In this document: piece after piece, positions 16,101 to 25,812 of the stretch
How positions within the stretch are numbered: the first letter of the stretch is position 1
Layout of the letters: the number at the start of each line of letters is the position of its first letter
NCBI GenBank assembly: GCA_019115945.1
Contig: DXCO01000027.1
Span: 1 to 44,751 of the forward strand
Direction of reading: 5' to 3'
Length of the DNA stretch: 44,751 nucleotides
DNA from: Candidatus Borkfalkia excrementavium
GTDB lineage: Bacteria > Bacillota > Clostridia > Christensenellales > Borkfalkiaceae
Position numbers and translations under genes: made by a program
The notes under the pieces: model-generated
What the model saw: the letters and a program-made list of their open reading frames with translations, nothing else
Told to the model about the DNA's origin: nothing
Databases searched by the model: none

Positions 16101-16991
16101 TCAGTCCTGACGCTCTTCTTTGCTCGTCCAGATGACGGCGACCGCGCCCGGCCCCACGTGCGATCCGATCACGGGCCCCATGATACTGACGTCCGGTTTG
16201 AAATTCCAGCGCTCTTCCACCATCGCGGCAAGTTCGTTCGCTTCCTTTTCCGCATCCGTATGCACCACCCACATCATGCGGTTTTCTTCGACGGGAGGAA
16301 ATTTTTCCTGCTTTTCGAGCGCCCAGGCAAACGCTTTTTTCATGCCCCTGATCTTATCCACGACGATCAGTTTTCCGTCTTTCGTGAACGAAAGGGCGGG
16401 CTTCACCTTGAGCATAGTCCCCGCGAGCGCCGCCACGGCGGACACGCGGCCGCCGCGCTTCAGGTAGTAAAGATCGTTTGCGAAGATCGCGTACTGGATA
16501 TGTTTTTGCATATCCACGACATAATCGTACGCCTCCTGCACCGTTTTCCCTTCGTTGCGGAGGCGCAGCGCGGCGCGCACGAGCGCGCCCTGCCCGATCG
16601 TTGCGGAGAGAGAGTCGACCGCCAGAAGATTGAAATCGGGATAATCTTTTTTAATATCCGCCGCCGCTTTTTCCGCGACCGTCACCGTGGGAGACAGGCC
16701 GCTGGAAATAGTAAAATGCAGAACGTCTTTCGCGCCCTCTTTCGCCAGTTTCAGAAAGTGGGAATAATGGCTCTCGTAATTGAGCATGGACGTGCGCGAA
16801 AATCCGCCCGCCCTGAGTTGATCGTAAAAATCAACGTACTGGGAATACTCGGTAAATGCGTCCAATCCGTCCGTCATGACGCCGTCCTTTTCCATCGTGT
16901 ACGTCAGGCTGACGAAGCGGATGTCGTTTTCCGCCACGAAATCGTGGTAAAGGTCACAGGTAGAGTCGGTAGACAAAACAAATTTATACAT
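16101..16991 (-). CDS. DegV family fatty-acid-binding protein
   Basis: DegV proteins (FakB type) bind a fatty acid and present it to a DAK-type kinase for phosphorylation and phospholipid synthesis. The 296-residue protein shows the family layout: N-terminal LSTDSTCDL with the STCD lipid-site segment, SRTSMLNYESHYSHF, TISSGLSPT, the DSLSATIGQG segment, RGGRVS, and C-terminal GPVIGSHVGPGAVAV. No kinase gene is adjacent. The promoter is at 17035-17063. A GAGGAAATT ribosome site precedes the ATG. Named by family; the actual lipid bound is unknown. Confidence 0.93.
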   Translation of the reverse strand: MYKFVLSTDSTCDLYHDFVAENDIRFVSLTYTMEKDGVMTDGLDAFTEYSQYVDFYDQLRAGGFSRTSMLNYESHYSHFLKLAKEGAKDVLHFTISSGLSPTVTVAEKAAADIKKDYPDFNLLAVDSLSATIGQGALVRAALRLRNEGKTVQEAYDYVVDMQKHIQYAIFANDLYYLKRGGRVSAVAALAGTMLKVKPALSFTKDGKLIVVDKIRGMKKAFAWALEKQEKFPPVEENRMMWVVHTDAEKEANELAAMVEERWNFKPDVSIMGPVIGSHVGPGAVAVIWTSKEERQD

Positions 16992-17034
16992 AATTTCCTC
17001 GTTTTTGTGTCAAATCGTGTTAGAATGCTTCATT

Positions 17035-17063
17035 ATTATATCATAAAAGAAATCCTTTGTAAA
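17035..17063 (-). promoter_or_regulatory. degV promoter
   Basis: Minus strand TTTACA (17058-17063), 17 bases, TATAAT (17035-17040). Confidence 0.8.
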
Positions 17064-17152
17064 TTGAAATGAACATGTAAATTATACCGAAAAGTTTTCA
17101 CCGCTTTTTTGCCGGACGCCGCAAAAAAAAACGCTTTTCTGTCAAAAATAAC

Positions 17153-17181
17153 TTGAAAAGGCGGTCCGTTTCGGATATAAT
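17153..17181 (+). promoter_or_regulatory. Promoter of the phosphohexomutase-transketolase operon
   Basis: TTGAAA (17153-17158), 17 bases, TATAAT (17176-17181). It is divergent from the degV promoter; the start is about 57 bases before the first codon. Confidence 0.85.
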
Positions 17182-17245
17182 AGATACTGGACTTGATTTC
17201 GCGAAGAAACGGCGGTCCATATTACGGATAATACGGGAGAAAAGC

Positions 17246-18769
17246 ATGCTTCTCAACGACTGGCTGGAACTGAAAAGCGGCTCGGACGTGCGCGGCGTTG
17301 CGCTCGAAGGCGTGGCGGGAGAACCCGTCAACCTTACCGACGAGGCGATACGCGGCGTTTGCGAGGCCTTTTTAGTTTGGTTCGCTAAAAAGACGGGCAA
17401 AACAAGGATGAAAATCGCGATCGGACACGATTCGCGCCTCTCCGCAGAGCGCATTTCCGCCTGCGTGCTCGGCGCGGTCACGGAAAGCGGGGCAAACGCC
17501 CTGTTTACGGGGCTTTCCTCTACGCCGTCCATGTTCATGCTCCTTAAAGACGGGCTTGCGGACGCCTCCGTCATGATCACGGCAAGCCATCTCCCCTACA
17601 ATAAAAACGGACTGAAATTTTTCACCGGCGAGGGCGGACTGGAAGGCAGGGACATCACGGAGATCCTGACGCTTGCCGCAGAGGGCGCACGCCTGAAAGC
17701 GGACCGCAAAGGGAGCGTGGAAAGGGCGGACTACCTTTCGCGTTATTCCGAAAACCTCGTTGCCCTCGTGCGCGAACGCACGGGCGAAGAAAAGCCCCTT
17801 TCGGGCAAAAAGATCATCGTGGACGCGGGAAACGGCGCGGGCGGATTTTATGCCGAAAAAGTGCTCAAGCCCCTCGGGGCGGACACGGACGGGAGCCAGT
17901 TCCTCGAACCGGACGGAAGGTTCCCCAACCATATCCCCAACCCCGAAAACGCGGACGCCATGCGCTCCGTCTCGGAGCAGGTCAAAAAGACGGGCGCGGA
18001 TTTCGGCATCATCTTCGATACGGACGTGGACAGGGCGGGCGCCGTGGATAAAAACGGCGAAGAGATCAACAGAAACCGCCTGATCGCCCTTATTTCCGCC
18101 ATTTTACTGAAAGAAAAGCCGGGCGTGATCGTGACCGATTCCGTCACTTCCGACGGCCTTGCGGAATTTATCCGCGCGCACGGCGGATGGCACCGCAGGT
18201 TCAGGCGCGGATATAAAAACGTAATCGACGAGGCGATACGCCTCAATGCCGCGGGAGAATATGCTCCCCTTGCCATCGAGACGAGCGGGCACGCCGCGCT
18301 GATGGAGAATTATTTTCTCGACGACGGCGCCTATCTGGTCACGAGGATCCTGATCAGCCTCGCCCTTCTGTCCAAACAGGGTAAAGATATTTCCGATCTG
18401 TTTTCCGATCTGAAGGAGCCCGCCGAAGCGGCGGAAGTGCGGCTGGGCTTTACGGAACAGGGCAAAAAAGATTCCAAAAACAAGGGCCTCGCCGCCATTG
18501 AAGGCATCAAACAGACGGCGGCGCAGACGGAAGGACTTTCGCTTGCGCCCGATAATTTCGAGGGCGTGCGCATCAACTTCGACCGTGCGCGCGGAAACGG
18601 CTGGGCGCTCGTGCGCATGAGCCTGCACGAACCCATCGTGCCCGTCAACATCGAGAGCGACGATAGGGGCGGCGCGAAGATGATCGCGCGTTCGCTCGAA
18701 ACACTGCTCTCCCCCTATCGGGCAGACATCGATCTTTCCGCACTCGAGCGCTTTCTAAACGAAAAATGA
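17246..18769 (+). CDS. Alpha-D-phosphohexomutase (phosphomannomutase/phosphoglucomutase)
   Basis: It interconverts hexose 1- and 6-phosphates in the cytosol through a phosphoserine intermediate. The 507-residue protein has all four superfamily loops: TASHLPYNKNG with phosphoserine Ser114, FDTDVDRAG with metal ligands Asp258/260/262, the sugar-specificity segment IETSGHAAL (Glu345-Ser-Gly-His), and a C-terminal phosphate-binding region. ETSGH is the usual mark of mutases handling glucose or mannose phosphates. The start at 17246 has GGGAGA ahead; an in-frame codon 31 residues earlier lies in the promoter. The stop overlaps the region leading into tkt, forming an operon that links hexose phosphate and pentose phosphate metabolism. 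Confidence 0.92.
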   Translation: MLLNDWLELKSGSDVRGVALEGVAGEPVNLTDEAIRGVCEAFLVWFAKKTGKTRMKIAIGHDSRLSAERISACVLGAVTESGANALFTGLSSTPSMFMLLKDGLADASVMITASHLPYNKNGLKFFTGEGGLEGRDITEILTLAAEGARLKADRKGSVERADYLSRYSENLVALVRERTGEEKPLSGKKIIVDAGNGAGGFYAEKVLKPLGADTDGSQFLEPDGRFPNHIPNPENADAMRSVSEQVKKTGADFGIIFDTDVDRAGAVDKNGEEINRNRLIALISAILLKEKPGVIVTDSVTSDGLAEFIRAHGGWHRRFRRGYKNVIDEAIRLNAAGEYAPLAIETSGHAALMENYFLDDGAYLVTRILISLALLSKQGKDISDLFSDLKEPAEAAEVRLGFTEQGKKDSKNKGLAAIEGIKQTAAQTEGLSLAPDNFEGVRINFDRARGNGWALVRMSLHEPIVPVNIESDDRGGAKMIARSLETLLSPYRADIDLSALERFLNEK

Positions 18770-18792
18770 TTAAAAAGGAGATATATGAACCA

Positions 18793-20769
18793 ATGAACGT
18801 ACGCGAACAAACGGTAAACGCGATCAGGATCCTTTCGGCTGAAGCCATTCAGAAGGCGAACTCCGGACACCCGGGCCTCCCTTTGGGCAGCGCGCCGATC
18901 GGATACGAACTTTTCTCCGATTTTCTCAAATTCAATCCCAAAAACCCCAAATGGGACGATCGGGACAGATTTGTTCTTTCTGCGGGGCACGGATCGATGC
19001 TGCAGTATTCCCTGCTGTATCTGTTCGGATACGACATATCCAAAGAGGATCTGATGAATTTCCGTCAACTCGGCTATAAGACGCCGGGGCACCCCGAATA
19101 CGGCCACACGCCCGGCGTGGAAACCACCACGGGGCCGCTCGGCCAGGGGATCGCAAACGCGGTGGGTATGGCGCTTGCAGAGGCGCATCTGGCGGCGATC
19201 TTCAACAGGGAAGGATTCCCCGTCGTCGACCACTACACGTATGCGCTGTGCGGCGACGGCTGTCTCGAAGAAGGGATCTCGTACGAGGCGTGCTCCTTTG
19301 CGGGGGCGCATAAACTCGGCAAACTGATCCTCCTGTACGACGACAACGACATTACCATCGAGGGAAATACCGACTGCACATTCAGCGAAGACATTCCCGC
19401 GCGTTTCAAAGCGCAGGGCTGGCAGGTCATCAAGGTGGACGACGCGAACGATCTGGACGCGCTCAAACGGGCCATCCGCAAGGCGCGCGCGGATCTCGAA
19501 CGCCCCTCTCTGATCATCTGCAAGACAATTATCGGCTACGGCTCTCCCCTTGCCGGTTCCGAAAGTTGCCACGGCGCGCCGCTCGGCGAAGAAAACGTAA
19601 AAAAGACGAAAGAATTTTTCGGCTGGGACTGCGAGCCGTTCGAAGTGCCCGAAGAAGTATCCGCCCACTGCGGCGCCATTGCTAGAAAGGGTGCCGCCAA
19701 AGAGGGCAAATGGAAAAGACTGTTTAAGGAATATGCGAAAGCGTACCCCGATCTTGCCGAACTTTACGGCAAATTCATGTCCAAAGAGATGCCCGACCTG
19801 AAAGCAAATCAGGATCTGTTCGATTTTACAAAGCCCGACGCGACCCGCGGGACGAGTTCTACGGTGCTCAATAAACTTGCGGATATCTTCCCCAACCTGA
19901 TCGGGGGCTCGGCGGACCTCGGCCCTTCGAACAAATCGGTCATGAAAAAGCGCGCCGACCTTACGGCTGCGGACAAATCCGGTTCGAACATCCACTTCGG
20001 GATCCGCGAACACGCGATGGCGGCCATCACCAACGGCATGCAACTGCACGGCGGCCTGAAAGCGTACTGCGCGACCTTCTTCGTGTTTACCGATTATATG
20101 AAGAACGCCATGCGCCTTTCCGCGCTCATGCATCTGCCCGTCACGTATATCCTTACGCACGACTCCATCGGCGTGGGCGAAGACGGCCCCACGCACGAGC
20201 CCGTCGAACAACTGATCGGATTGCGCAGCATTCCCAACATGAAAGTTTACCGCCCCGCAGACGGCAAAGAGACGGCGGCGGCCTGGATCTCTGCGCTCAC
20301 GGGCAACGCGCCGACCTGCCTCGTCCTCTCCCGCCAGAATCTGCCCCAATACGAAAATTCGGGGCTGGAAGCGCTGAAAGGAGGCTATATCCTTGCCGAC
20401 AGCGAAAAACCTACGCCCGACGTGATCCTGATCGGAACGGGATCGGAAGTGGAACAGTGCATGCAGGCGAAAAAACTGCTTGCCGAAAAGGGAGTGGACG
20501 CGCGCGTCGTATCCATGCCCTGCATCGAAGAATTTGAAAAACAGCCCCTTTCGTATAAAGAGAGCGTGCTGCCTTCCGAAGTGAAGGCGCGCGTATGCGT
20601 GGAAGCGGGATCCCCCTATTCCTGGTACAAGTATGCGGGAGACTGCGGCGAGATCATCGGCATGTCCACATTCGGCGCGTCCGGACCGGCGAAAAAATTG
20701 TTCGAGATGTTCGGATTTACCGCTGAAAATGTTGTGGAAAAAGCATTCCGCTCCCTCAACAAGGTATAA
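18793..20769 (+). CDS. tkt: Transketolase
   Basis: This thiamine diphosphate enzyme moves two-carbon units between sugar phosphates in the pentose phosphate pathway. At 658 residues it is full length. It has the ThDP-associated SGHPGLPLG with His26, GPLGQGIANAVGMA, cofactor motif GDGCLEEG (154-161), and the pyrimidine-domain segments FGIREHAMAAITNGM and HDSIGVGEDGPTHEPVEQL. I start at MNVREQ (18793), 12 bases after AAGGAG. An in-frame ATG at 18766 overlaps the mutase stop and is an alternative. Between them lies a three-codon frame (ATG AAC CAA TGA) whose stop overlaps the chosen start, which could couple translation. Terminator at 20781-20820. Confidence 0.97.
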   Translation: MNVREQTVNAIRILSAEAIQKANSGHPGLPLGSAPIGYELFSDFLKFNPKNPKWDDRDRFVLSAGHGSMLQYSLLYLFGYDISKEDLMNFRQLGYKTPGHPEYGHTPGVETTTGPLGQGIANAVGMALAEAHLAAIFNREGFPVVDHYTYALCGDGCLEEGISYEACSFAGAHKLGKLILLYDDNDITIEGNTDCTFSEDIPARFKAQGWQVIKVDDANDLDALKRAIRKARADLERPSLIICKTIIGYGSPLAGSESCHGAPLGEENVKKTKEFFGWDCEPFEVPEEVSAHCGAIARKGAAKEGKWKRLFKEYAKAYPDLAELYGKFMSKEMPDLKANQDLFDFTKPDATRGTSSTVLNKLADIFPNLIGGSADLGPSNKSVMKKRADLTAADKSGSNIHFGIREHAMAAITNGMQLHGGLKAYCATFFVFTDYMKNAMRLSALMHLPVTYILTHDSIGVGEDGPTHEPVEQLIGLRSIPNMKVYRPADGKETAAAWISALTGNAPTCLVLSRQNLPQYENSGLEALKGGYILADSEKPTPDVILIGTGSEVEQCMQAKKLLAEKGVDARVVSMPCIEEFEKQPLSYKESVLPSEVKARVCVEAGSPYSWYKYAGDCGEIIGMSTFGASGPAKKLFEMFGFTAENVVEKAFRSLNKV

Positions 20770-20780
20770 AAAAGGAACGC

Positions 20781-20820
20781 AAGAGTCCGCCTCGGCCGAG
20801 GCGGACTCTTTTATTTTTTC
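20781..20820 (+). terminator. Terminator of the tkt operon
   Basis: A perfect 30-base palindrome (20781-20810, arms AAGAGTCCGCCTCGG) followed by TTATTTTTT. Confidence 0.93.
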
Positions 20821-20864
20821 AGATTTTTCGGGCAATACCCATGCCGCCTCCCGCAAGGAGGCGC

Positions 20865-21320
20865 TTAACCCGCGACTTCGAATTTTAACACCAGTTCTTT
20901 CCCTCCGAGCGACTGACAGATCGTGAAACTTCCGTTCTGCATTTTACAGGTTTTGTCCAGTTTTCTGCCGAAAAGATTCGCGCTGAAGGTAATTTCTCCG
21001 CTCTCCTCGTCGTAATCGTAACGCCCGTAAACGGACTGCATCGTTCCCCTTTTCTTCTGTGCGGTCAGGCGGAACACGCCGCCCTTATCCAATGCAAGTT
21101 TTACGTGCGCATATTCTTCAAGCAGATCTTCCCCCGCAAGGGACGCGTGCGTGCAGTCGTATTCGCCCGTATACGCTTTGGAAAACTCGCTGAGGGAGGA
21201 AAGGTTTTCTACGTCGCATCCGCAAAGGACAAAACACAAAACCGTGCAAAGAACGATCGCCGCGGCAAAGGATATGCGCCGAATTATTTGTATGATACCG
21301 AAATTCGATTGATTTTTCAT
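20865..21320 (-). CDS. Predicted lipoprotein of unknown function
   Basis: The 151-residue exported protein has a long signal ending LCGC with anchored Cys35. The mature domain of about 115 residues alternates beta-like strands (TGEYDCTHASL, VKLALDKGGVFRLTA, YGRYDYDEESGEITFSA, GSFTICQSLGGKELVLKF), similar in plan to the lipoprotein at 11793. I start at MKNQSNF (21320), preceded by AAAGGG; 47 in-frame codons upstream overlap the divergent promoter and are unlikely. A possible promoter is TTGCCT-16-TATAAA between 21328 and 21355. Function unknown. Confidence 0.8.
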   Translation of the reverse strand: MKNQSNFGIIQIIRRISFAAAIVLCTVLCFVLCGCDVENLSSLSEFSKAYTGEYDCTHASLAGEDLLEEYAHVKLALDKGGVFRLTAQKKRGTMQSVYGRYDYDEESGEITFSANLFGRKLDKTCKMQNGSFTICQSLGGKELVLKFEVAG

Positions 21321-21337
21321 AAAATACCCTTTATAAT
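21309..21337 (+). promoter_or_regulatory. Promoter of the kinase/zinc-ribbon operon
   Basis: TTGATT (21309-21314), 17 bases, TATAAT (21332-21337). It overlaps the start of the divergent lipoprotein gene. Confidence 0.75.
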
Positions 21338-21393
21338 ATATAAAAAAGTATAGGCAAGCGGCGCAAAAAAAATGCGCCCTTACGGAGAACTTT

Positions 21394-22215
21394 ATGAAAT
21401 TCGACGTAGAACTCGTCGGCAAGATCGGCTCGATGGCCCTGATCGACAGGGAAGACAACATGATCGACTATACGCGCGTGGCGCGCCTTTCGAGGGAATT
21501 GAAGCCCGGCTATATCTGGATCTCGAGCGGCGCGACGGAGATCGGCAGGCTGGATTATAAAATGCGCTCGGGCCGAGAACTGCCCGATTCGGAGGAATCG
21601 AAGACGGATTACAGCGCGCAGGGTCAGGCGATCCTGATGCAGACGTACCGCCAGTTCGTGGACAGCAAATATTCCGTGCGGCAGATCCTGGTAGAGCACC
21701 ACCACTTTAACGACGAGGTAAAGCGGGAACATCTTCGCAAACTTCTTCTGCGGTGCATAGAACAGAACGCGATCCCCATCATCAATTATAACGACGCCGT
21801 ATCCGAATCGGAAAACCGCAGGCTGGAACTTGCGGCGCTTTCCAAATCGCACGCGCGCGTCTACGAATGCGTGGACAACGACGAGACGGCTTCGCTCGTG
21901 GCGTGCCTCGTCAAGGCGGAGACCCTGCTCATTCTTACGAGCGTGGACGGAATTTATACCGATCCGCACGACGCCGAAAGCCTGATCCCCGAAATACGGG
22001 GCAAAGATGCGTACGAACTTGTCGAAAATATCGAAAATTATAAAAAATACTGCGACGGCGCTTCCCGCAAGGGCGCAAACGGCGCAAAGGCGAAACTCGA
22101 ATACGTGAAAGACGCCGCCGCGCAGGGAACGAAAGTCATCATCGCAAACGCGAAATATCCGATCAAAAGCATTCTGGCAGGGCAGGTGCGCTGCACGAAA
22201 ATTTATATCGGTTAA
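21394..22215 (+). CDS. Amino-acid kinase superfamily protein related to glutamate 5-kinase
   Basis: The 273-residue protein has the order of motifs of ProB-type kinases: ISSGATEIG (about 43-51), YSAQGQAILMQTYRQF, RQILVEHHHF, IPIINYNDAVSE, DNDETASLVACLVKAETLLILTSVDGIY, and a final GASRKGANGAKAKLEYVKDAAAQGTKVIIANA. In true ProB the last reads GTGGM-type and the N-terminus has a KxGS phosphate loop; here the start reads VELVGKIGSMAL, so the loop is only partly kept. The PUA domain is absent and no proA is adjacent, so a role in proline synthesis is uncertain. Ribosome site ACGGAG. Promoter at 21309-21337; next gene 30 bases on. Confidence 0.75.
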   Translation: MKFDVELVGKIGSMALIDREDNMIDYTRVARLSRELKPGYIWISSGATEIGRLDYKMRSGRELPDSEESKTDYSAQGQAILMQTYRQFVDSKYSVRQILVEHHHFNDEVKREHLRKLLLRCIEQNAIPIINYNDAVSESENRRLELAALSKSHARVYECVDNDETASLVACLVKAETLLILTSVDGIYTDPHDAESLIPEIRGKDAYELVENIENYKKYCDGASRKGANGAKAKLEYVKDAAAQGTKVIIANAKYPIKSILAGQVRCTKIYIG

Positions 22216-22245
22216 ACCCGAAAAAAACCAAGGAGCACCAAAAGT

Positions 22246-22734
22246 ATGAATCGGCAGCAAAAACATGCAAGGGCCAAACTGATCCTGAAAATCGTTGGAC
22301 CGATCGTGGCGGCGGCGGGACTCACATTGACGATCATCTGTTTCGCGGATCTGTTTTCCTCCGTAGCGGACGGCAAAGGGTTACCCGACCTGTTCTGGTT
22401 CGGATTTATCGGCCTGCCCCTGTTGGGGATTGGCATAGCGCTGACCATGTTCGGATACAGAAAGGAACTTGTGCGCTATATAAAAAACGAGACGGTGCCC
22501 GTTATCAACGAGGCGGCAGCAGAAATTGCGCCCGCCGCGAAAATCACCGCGGCAGCGGCAAGCGAAGGATTTTCAGCAGACGACATCCCCTGCCCCGCAT
22601 GCGGAGAAAAGAACAGAAAAGACGCAAAATTCTGCAAATCCTGCGGAAATGCCCTGCAAAAGGCCTGCCCTTCGTGCGGGGAAACGATCGATGCGGAAAG
22701 CAAATTCTGCGATCATTGCGGAAAGCAAATTTAA
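22246..22734 (+). CDS. Two-helix membrane protein with two C-terminal zinc ribbons
   Basis: The 162-residue protein starts with a basic segment, then two hydrophobic helices (about residues 15-35 and 47-66). A linker of about 40 residues leads to two treble-clef/zinc-ribbon knuckle pairs: CPACGEKNRKDAKFCKSCG and CPSCGETIDAESKFCDHCG. This layout, membrane anchor plus double zinc ribbon facing the cytoplasm, is common in Firmicutes and has no single known function. The start at 22246 has AAGGAG 12 bases ahead. It shares an operon with the kinase-like gene and is followed by the terminator at 22760-22791. Confidence 0.85.
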   Translation: MNRQQKHARAKLILKIVGPIVAAAGLTLTIICFADLFSSVADGKGLPDLFWFGFIGLPLLGIGIALTMFGYRKELVRYIKNETVPVINEAAAEIAPAAKITAAAASEGFSADDIPCPACGEKNRKDAKFCKSCGNALQKACPSCGETIDAESKFCDHCGKQI

Positions 22735-22759
22735 CGCGCATATCTTAACTTAAAAGCTG

Positions 22760-22791
22760 AAAGCGCCTCTGCATACAGCAGAGGCGCTTTT
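22760..22791. terminator. Terminator between the zinc-ribbon gene and gdhA
   Basis: Perfect 13-base arms AAAGCGCCTCTGC (22760-22772) and complement (22778-22790) with flanking T/A runs on both sides. It can serve both convergent transcripts. Confidence 0.85.
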
Positions 22792-22880
22792 CATATAAAA
22801 TAATACGGAGGCAAAGGACTGCTCCTCTGCCTCCGCTGAATATAACTGAAAAATTTCCCTTTTTCAAATTATACGCGAGA

Positions 22881-24248
<1,368 letters not shown>

Positions 24249-24250
24249 CT

Positions 24251-24279
24251 ATTTTAACAAAAACGAATCAATTTTGCAA
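24251..24279 (-). promoter_or_regulatory. gdhA promoter
   Basis: Minus strand TTGCAA (24274-24279), 17 bases, TAAAAT (24251-24256). Confidence 0.75.
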
Positions 24280-24333
24280 ACATATATCCGAACAACTGCT
24301 ATTAAATAATTTTATATTTATTATAATTGCAGT

Positions 24334-24696
24334 TTATGAAAACAGCCTGTGCGCACTGCCGATCAGTTCGCGTTCGGTCGTATTCAATCCGCGCAGAGAG
24401 GAAAGCCCCGCGATCATCTCGTCGAGCGCGTCGGAAAACGCATTTGCATCTTGCACAGACACGGCGCGGCGCGCGAGTTTTTCGCCCGCCGCAGCGCGGA
24501 GAGCAAATTCTTCCGGAAAGGCGCCCCTTACTGCGGCAACGGCCGCCGCGCGCAACGGCTTTTCCGCCTGCTCAGATCTGCGCGGCGCTTCCCGATCGAT
24601 ACGGATCACCCGCGCCCCGCAAGCATTCCCCTGCAAAGCGGGAGACTCCTTTTTGCCGAACAGAATGGATACGAATATTTTTTTGATCTTTTTCAT
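24334..24696 (-). CDS. Hypothetical 120-residue protein divergent from a WYL regulator
   Basis: I do not recognise it. The N-terminus is a basic amphipathic stretch (MKKIKKIFVSILFGKK) that could lie on the membrane. The middle is rich in Ala, Arg and Glu (about residues 35-75) and likely helical. The rest, LDEMIAGLSSLRGLNTTE, also looks helical. The ATG has GGAGGACAAG 5 bases ahead, and this ribosome-site segment is itself a 20-base-spaced direct repeat (24696-24729). A TATAAT (24746-24751) on the minus strand suggests transcription from next to the dyad at 24764-24778, so the regulator at 24833 may control it. Alternate frames here lack ribosome sites. Confidence 0.6.
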   Translation of the reverse strand: MKKIKKIFVSILFGKKESPALQGNACGARVIRIDREAPRRSEQAEKPLRAAAVAAVRGAFPEEFALRAAAGEKLARRAVSVQDANAFSDALDEMIAGLSSLRGLNTTERELIGSAHRLFS

Positions 24697-24729
24697 TTTT
24701 GCTTGTCCTCCGACTTTTTTGCTTGTCCT
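24696..24729. repeat. Duplicated ribosome-site segment
   Basis: The minus-strand sequence AGGACAAGCAAAAA occurs at 24696-24709 and again at 24716-24729, a repeat unit of 20 bases. The inner copy abuts the start codon of the 120-residue gene. Confidence 0.85.
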
Positions 24730-24762
24730 TTGCGTTTACGAGCCGATTATAGCAAATTAAAC

Positions 24763-24791
24763 TTGACAACTATTGTCATATATATTAAAAT
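24763..24791 (+). promoter_or_regulatory. Promoter of the WYL regulator gene
   Basis: TTGACA (24763-24768), 17 bases, TAAAAT (24786-24791). Confidence 0.85.
24764..24778. promoter_or_regulatory. Candidate operator TGACAA-CTA-TTGTCA
   Basis: A perfect inverted repeat of six-base half-sites with a three-base centre covers the -35 box of the regulator promoter. It lies just upstream of the divergent gene's -10. The position suggests autorepression plus control of the divergent gene. Confidence 0.6.
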
Positions 24792-24832
24792 ATTTTCGGT
24801 AAATCCAAAAAATTTTATACGGGAGAGCGGTC

Positions 24833-25762
24833 ATGAAATTTCAGGTTATGATAAAAATTTTATTTACCCTGCTCAAAAGGCGCAAAGTGAGCGCCGCTGC
24901 CCTTGCGGCGGAAAACGGCGTTTCCGAACGGAGCATCCGGCGGTATCTCGACGAACTGACGATATGCGGCATTCCGATAGATATTATACGGGGCAGATAC
25001 GGCGGAATATGCCTGCCCGACACATTCCGTCTGCCCGAAAATTTTTTCACGAAAGAGGAATACGCCGCGGCGGTGAACGCGCTGGGCGCATTTTACGAGC
25101 AGATGCGCGACGAAGCCGCTGCCGGCGCGCTGGAAAAATTGCAGTCACAGCAAAAATCCGAACAAAAAAATCTGACCCTTTCGGGCAACGTGCTCGTGGA
25201 CAGCGGCACGTGGGGGGATGTATATGATTTTTCGGAAAAACTGCGCGTCTGCGAACGCGCCACGGAAGAGAACGACTGCCTTGACCTGCTGTATATCGAC
25301 CGCGGAGGCGCGGAAAGCAGGCGGATCGTGGAGCCGCATCTTTTGGTATACAAACAAAACGTATGGTATGTGTACGCCTTTTGCAGAAAGCGGCAGGATT
25401 TCCGCCTGTTCCGCGTCGCAAGGATCAAAAGCGCGCGCGTTACGGGCGAAAAATTTGAAAAGCGCGCGTTCGACAGGGAGAGCATCCCCTTAAAATTTAC
25501 CTTTGAAAAGACGGAACTGACAGACGTGCGGTTTTCCGTAACGAAAAAAGCCCTCCCCGATCTTGAGGAGTGGCTGGGAATCGACCATATTAAAATTTCG
25601 GGCGAAGAGATCCTGGCAGAGGCGACCCTGCCTGCGGGAGAGGTTTTGCTGTCGAAAATTTTAAGTTTCGGAAACGATCTCCGCGTGCTGTCGCCGTCGA
25701 TGCTCGCGGACGAGGTGAAGGCCCGCGCAGAAAAAATTTGCAGACAATACGATTCAAAATAA
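24833..25762 (+). CDS. YafY-type transcriptional regulator, HTH plus WYL domain
   Basis: The 309-residue cytosolic DNA-binding protein has an N-terminal DeoR-like helix-turn-helix (ILFTLLKRRKVSAAALAAENGVSERSIRRYLDEL, residues about 8-42), then a wing with GIPIDIIRGRYGGICL. The WYL ligand-sensing domain follows (about 140-230, with VEPHLLVYKQNVWYVYAFC and FRLFRVARI), and a C-terminal WCX-like extension. WYL domains are thought to sense nucleotides or small ligands. The start at 24833 has GGGAGAG ahead. It is divergent from the 120-residue gene with a dyad between them. Terminator at 25764-25805. Confidence 0.92.
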   Translation: MKFQVMIKILFTLLKRRKVSAAALAAENGVSERSIRRYLDELTICGIPIDIIRGRYGGICLPDTFRLPENFFTKEEYAAAVNALGAFYEQMRDEAAAGALEKLQSQQKSEQKNLTLSGNVLVDSGTWGDVYDFSEKLRVCERATEENDCLDLLYIDRGGAESRRIVEPHLLVYKQNVWYVYAFCRKRQDFRLFRVARIKSARVTGEKFEKRAFDRESIPLKFTFEKTELTDVRFSVTKKALPDLEEWLGIDHIKISGEEILAEATLPAGEVLLSKILSFGNDLRVLSPSMLADEVKARAEKICRQYDSK

Positions 25763-25763
25763 A

Positions 25764-25805
25764 GCACAGGGCGGAAGGAAAAATTCCTTCCGCCCTGTGC
25801 TTTTC
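25764..25805 (+). terminator. Terminator of the WYL regulator gene
   Basis: Perfect 17-base arms (25764-25780, 25784-25800) followed by TTTTC. Confidence 0.9.
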
Positions 25806-25812
25806 ATATCCT

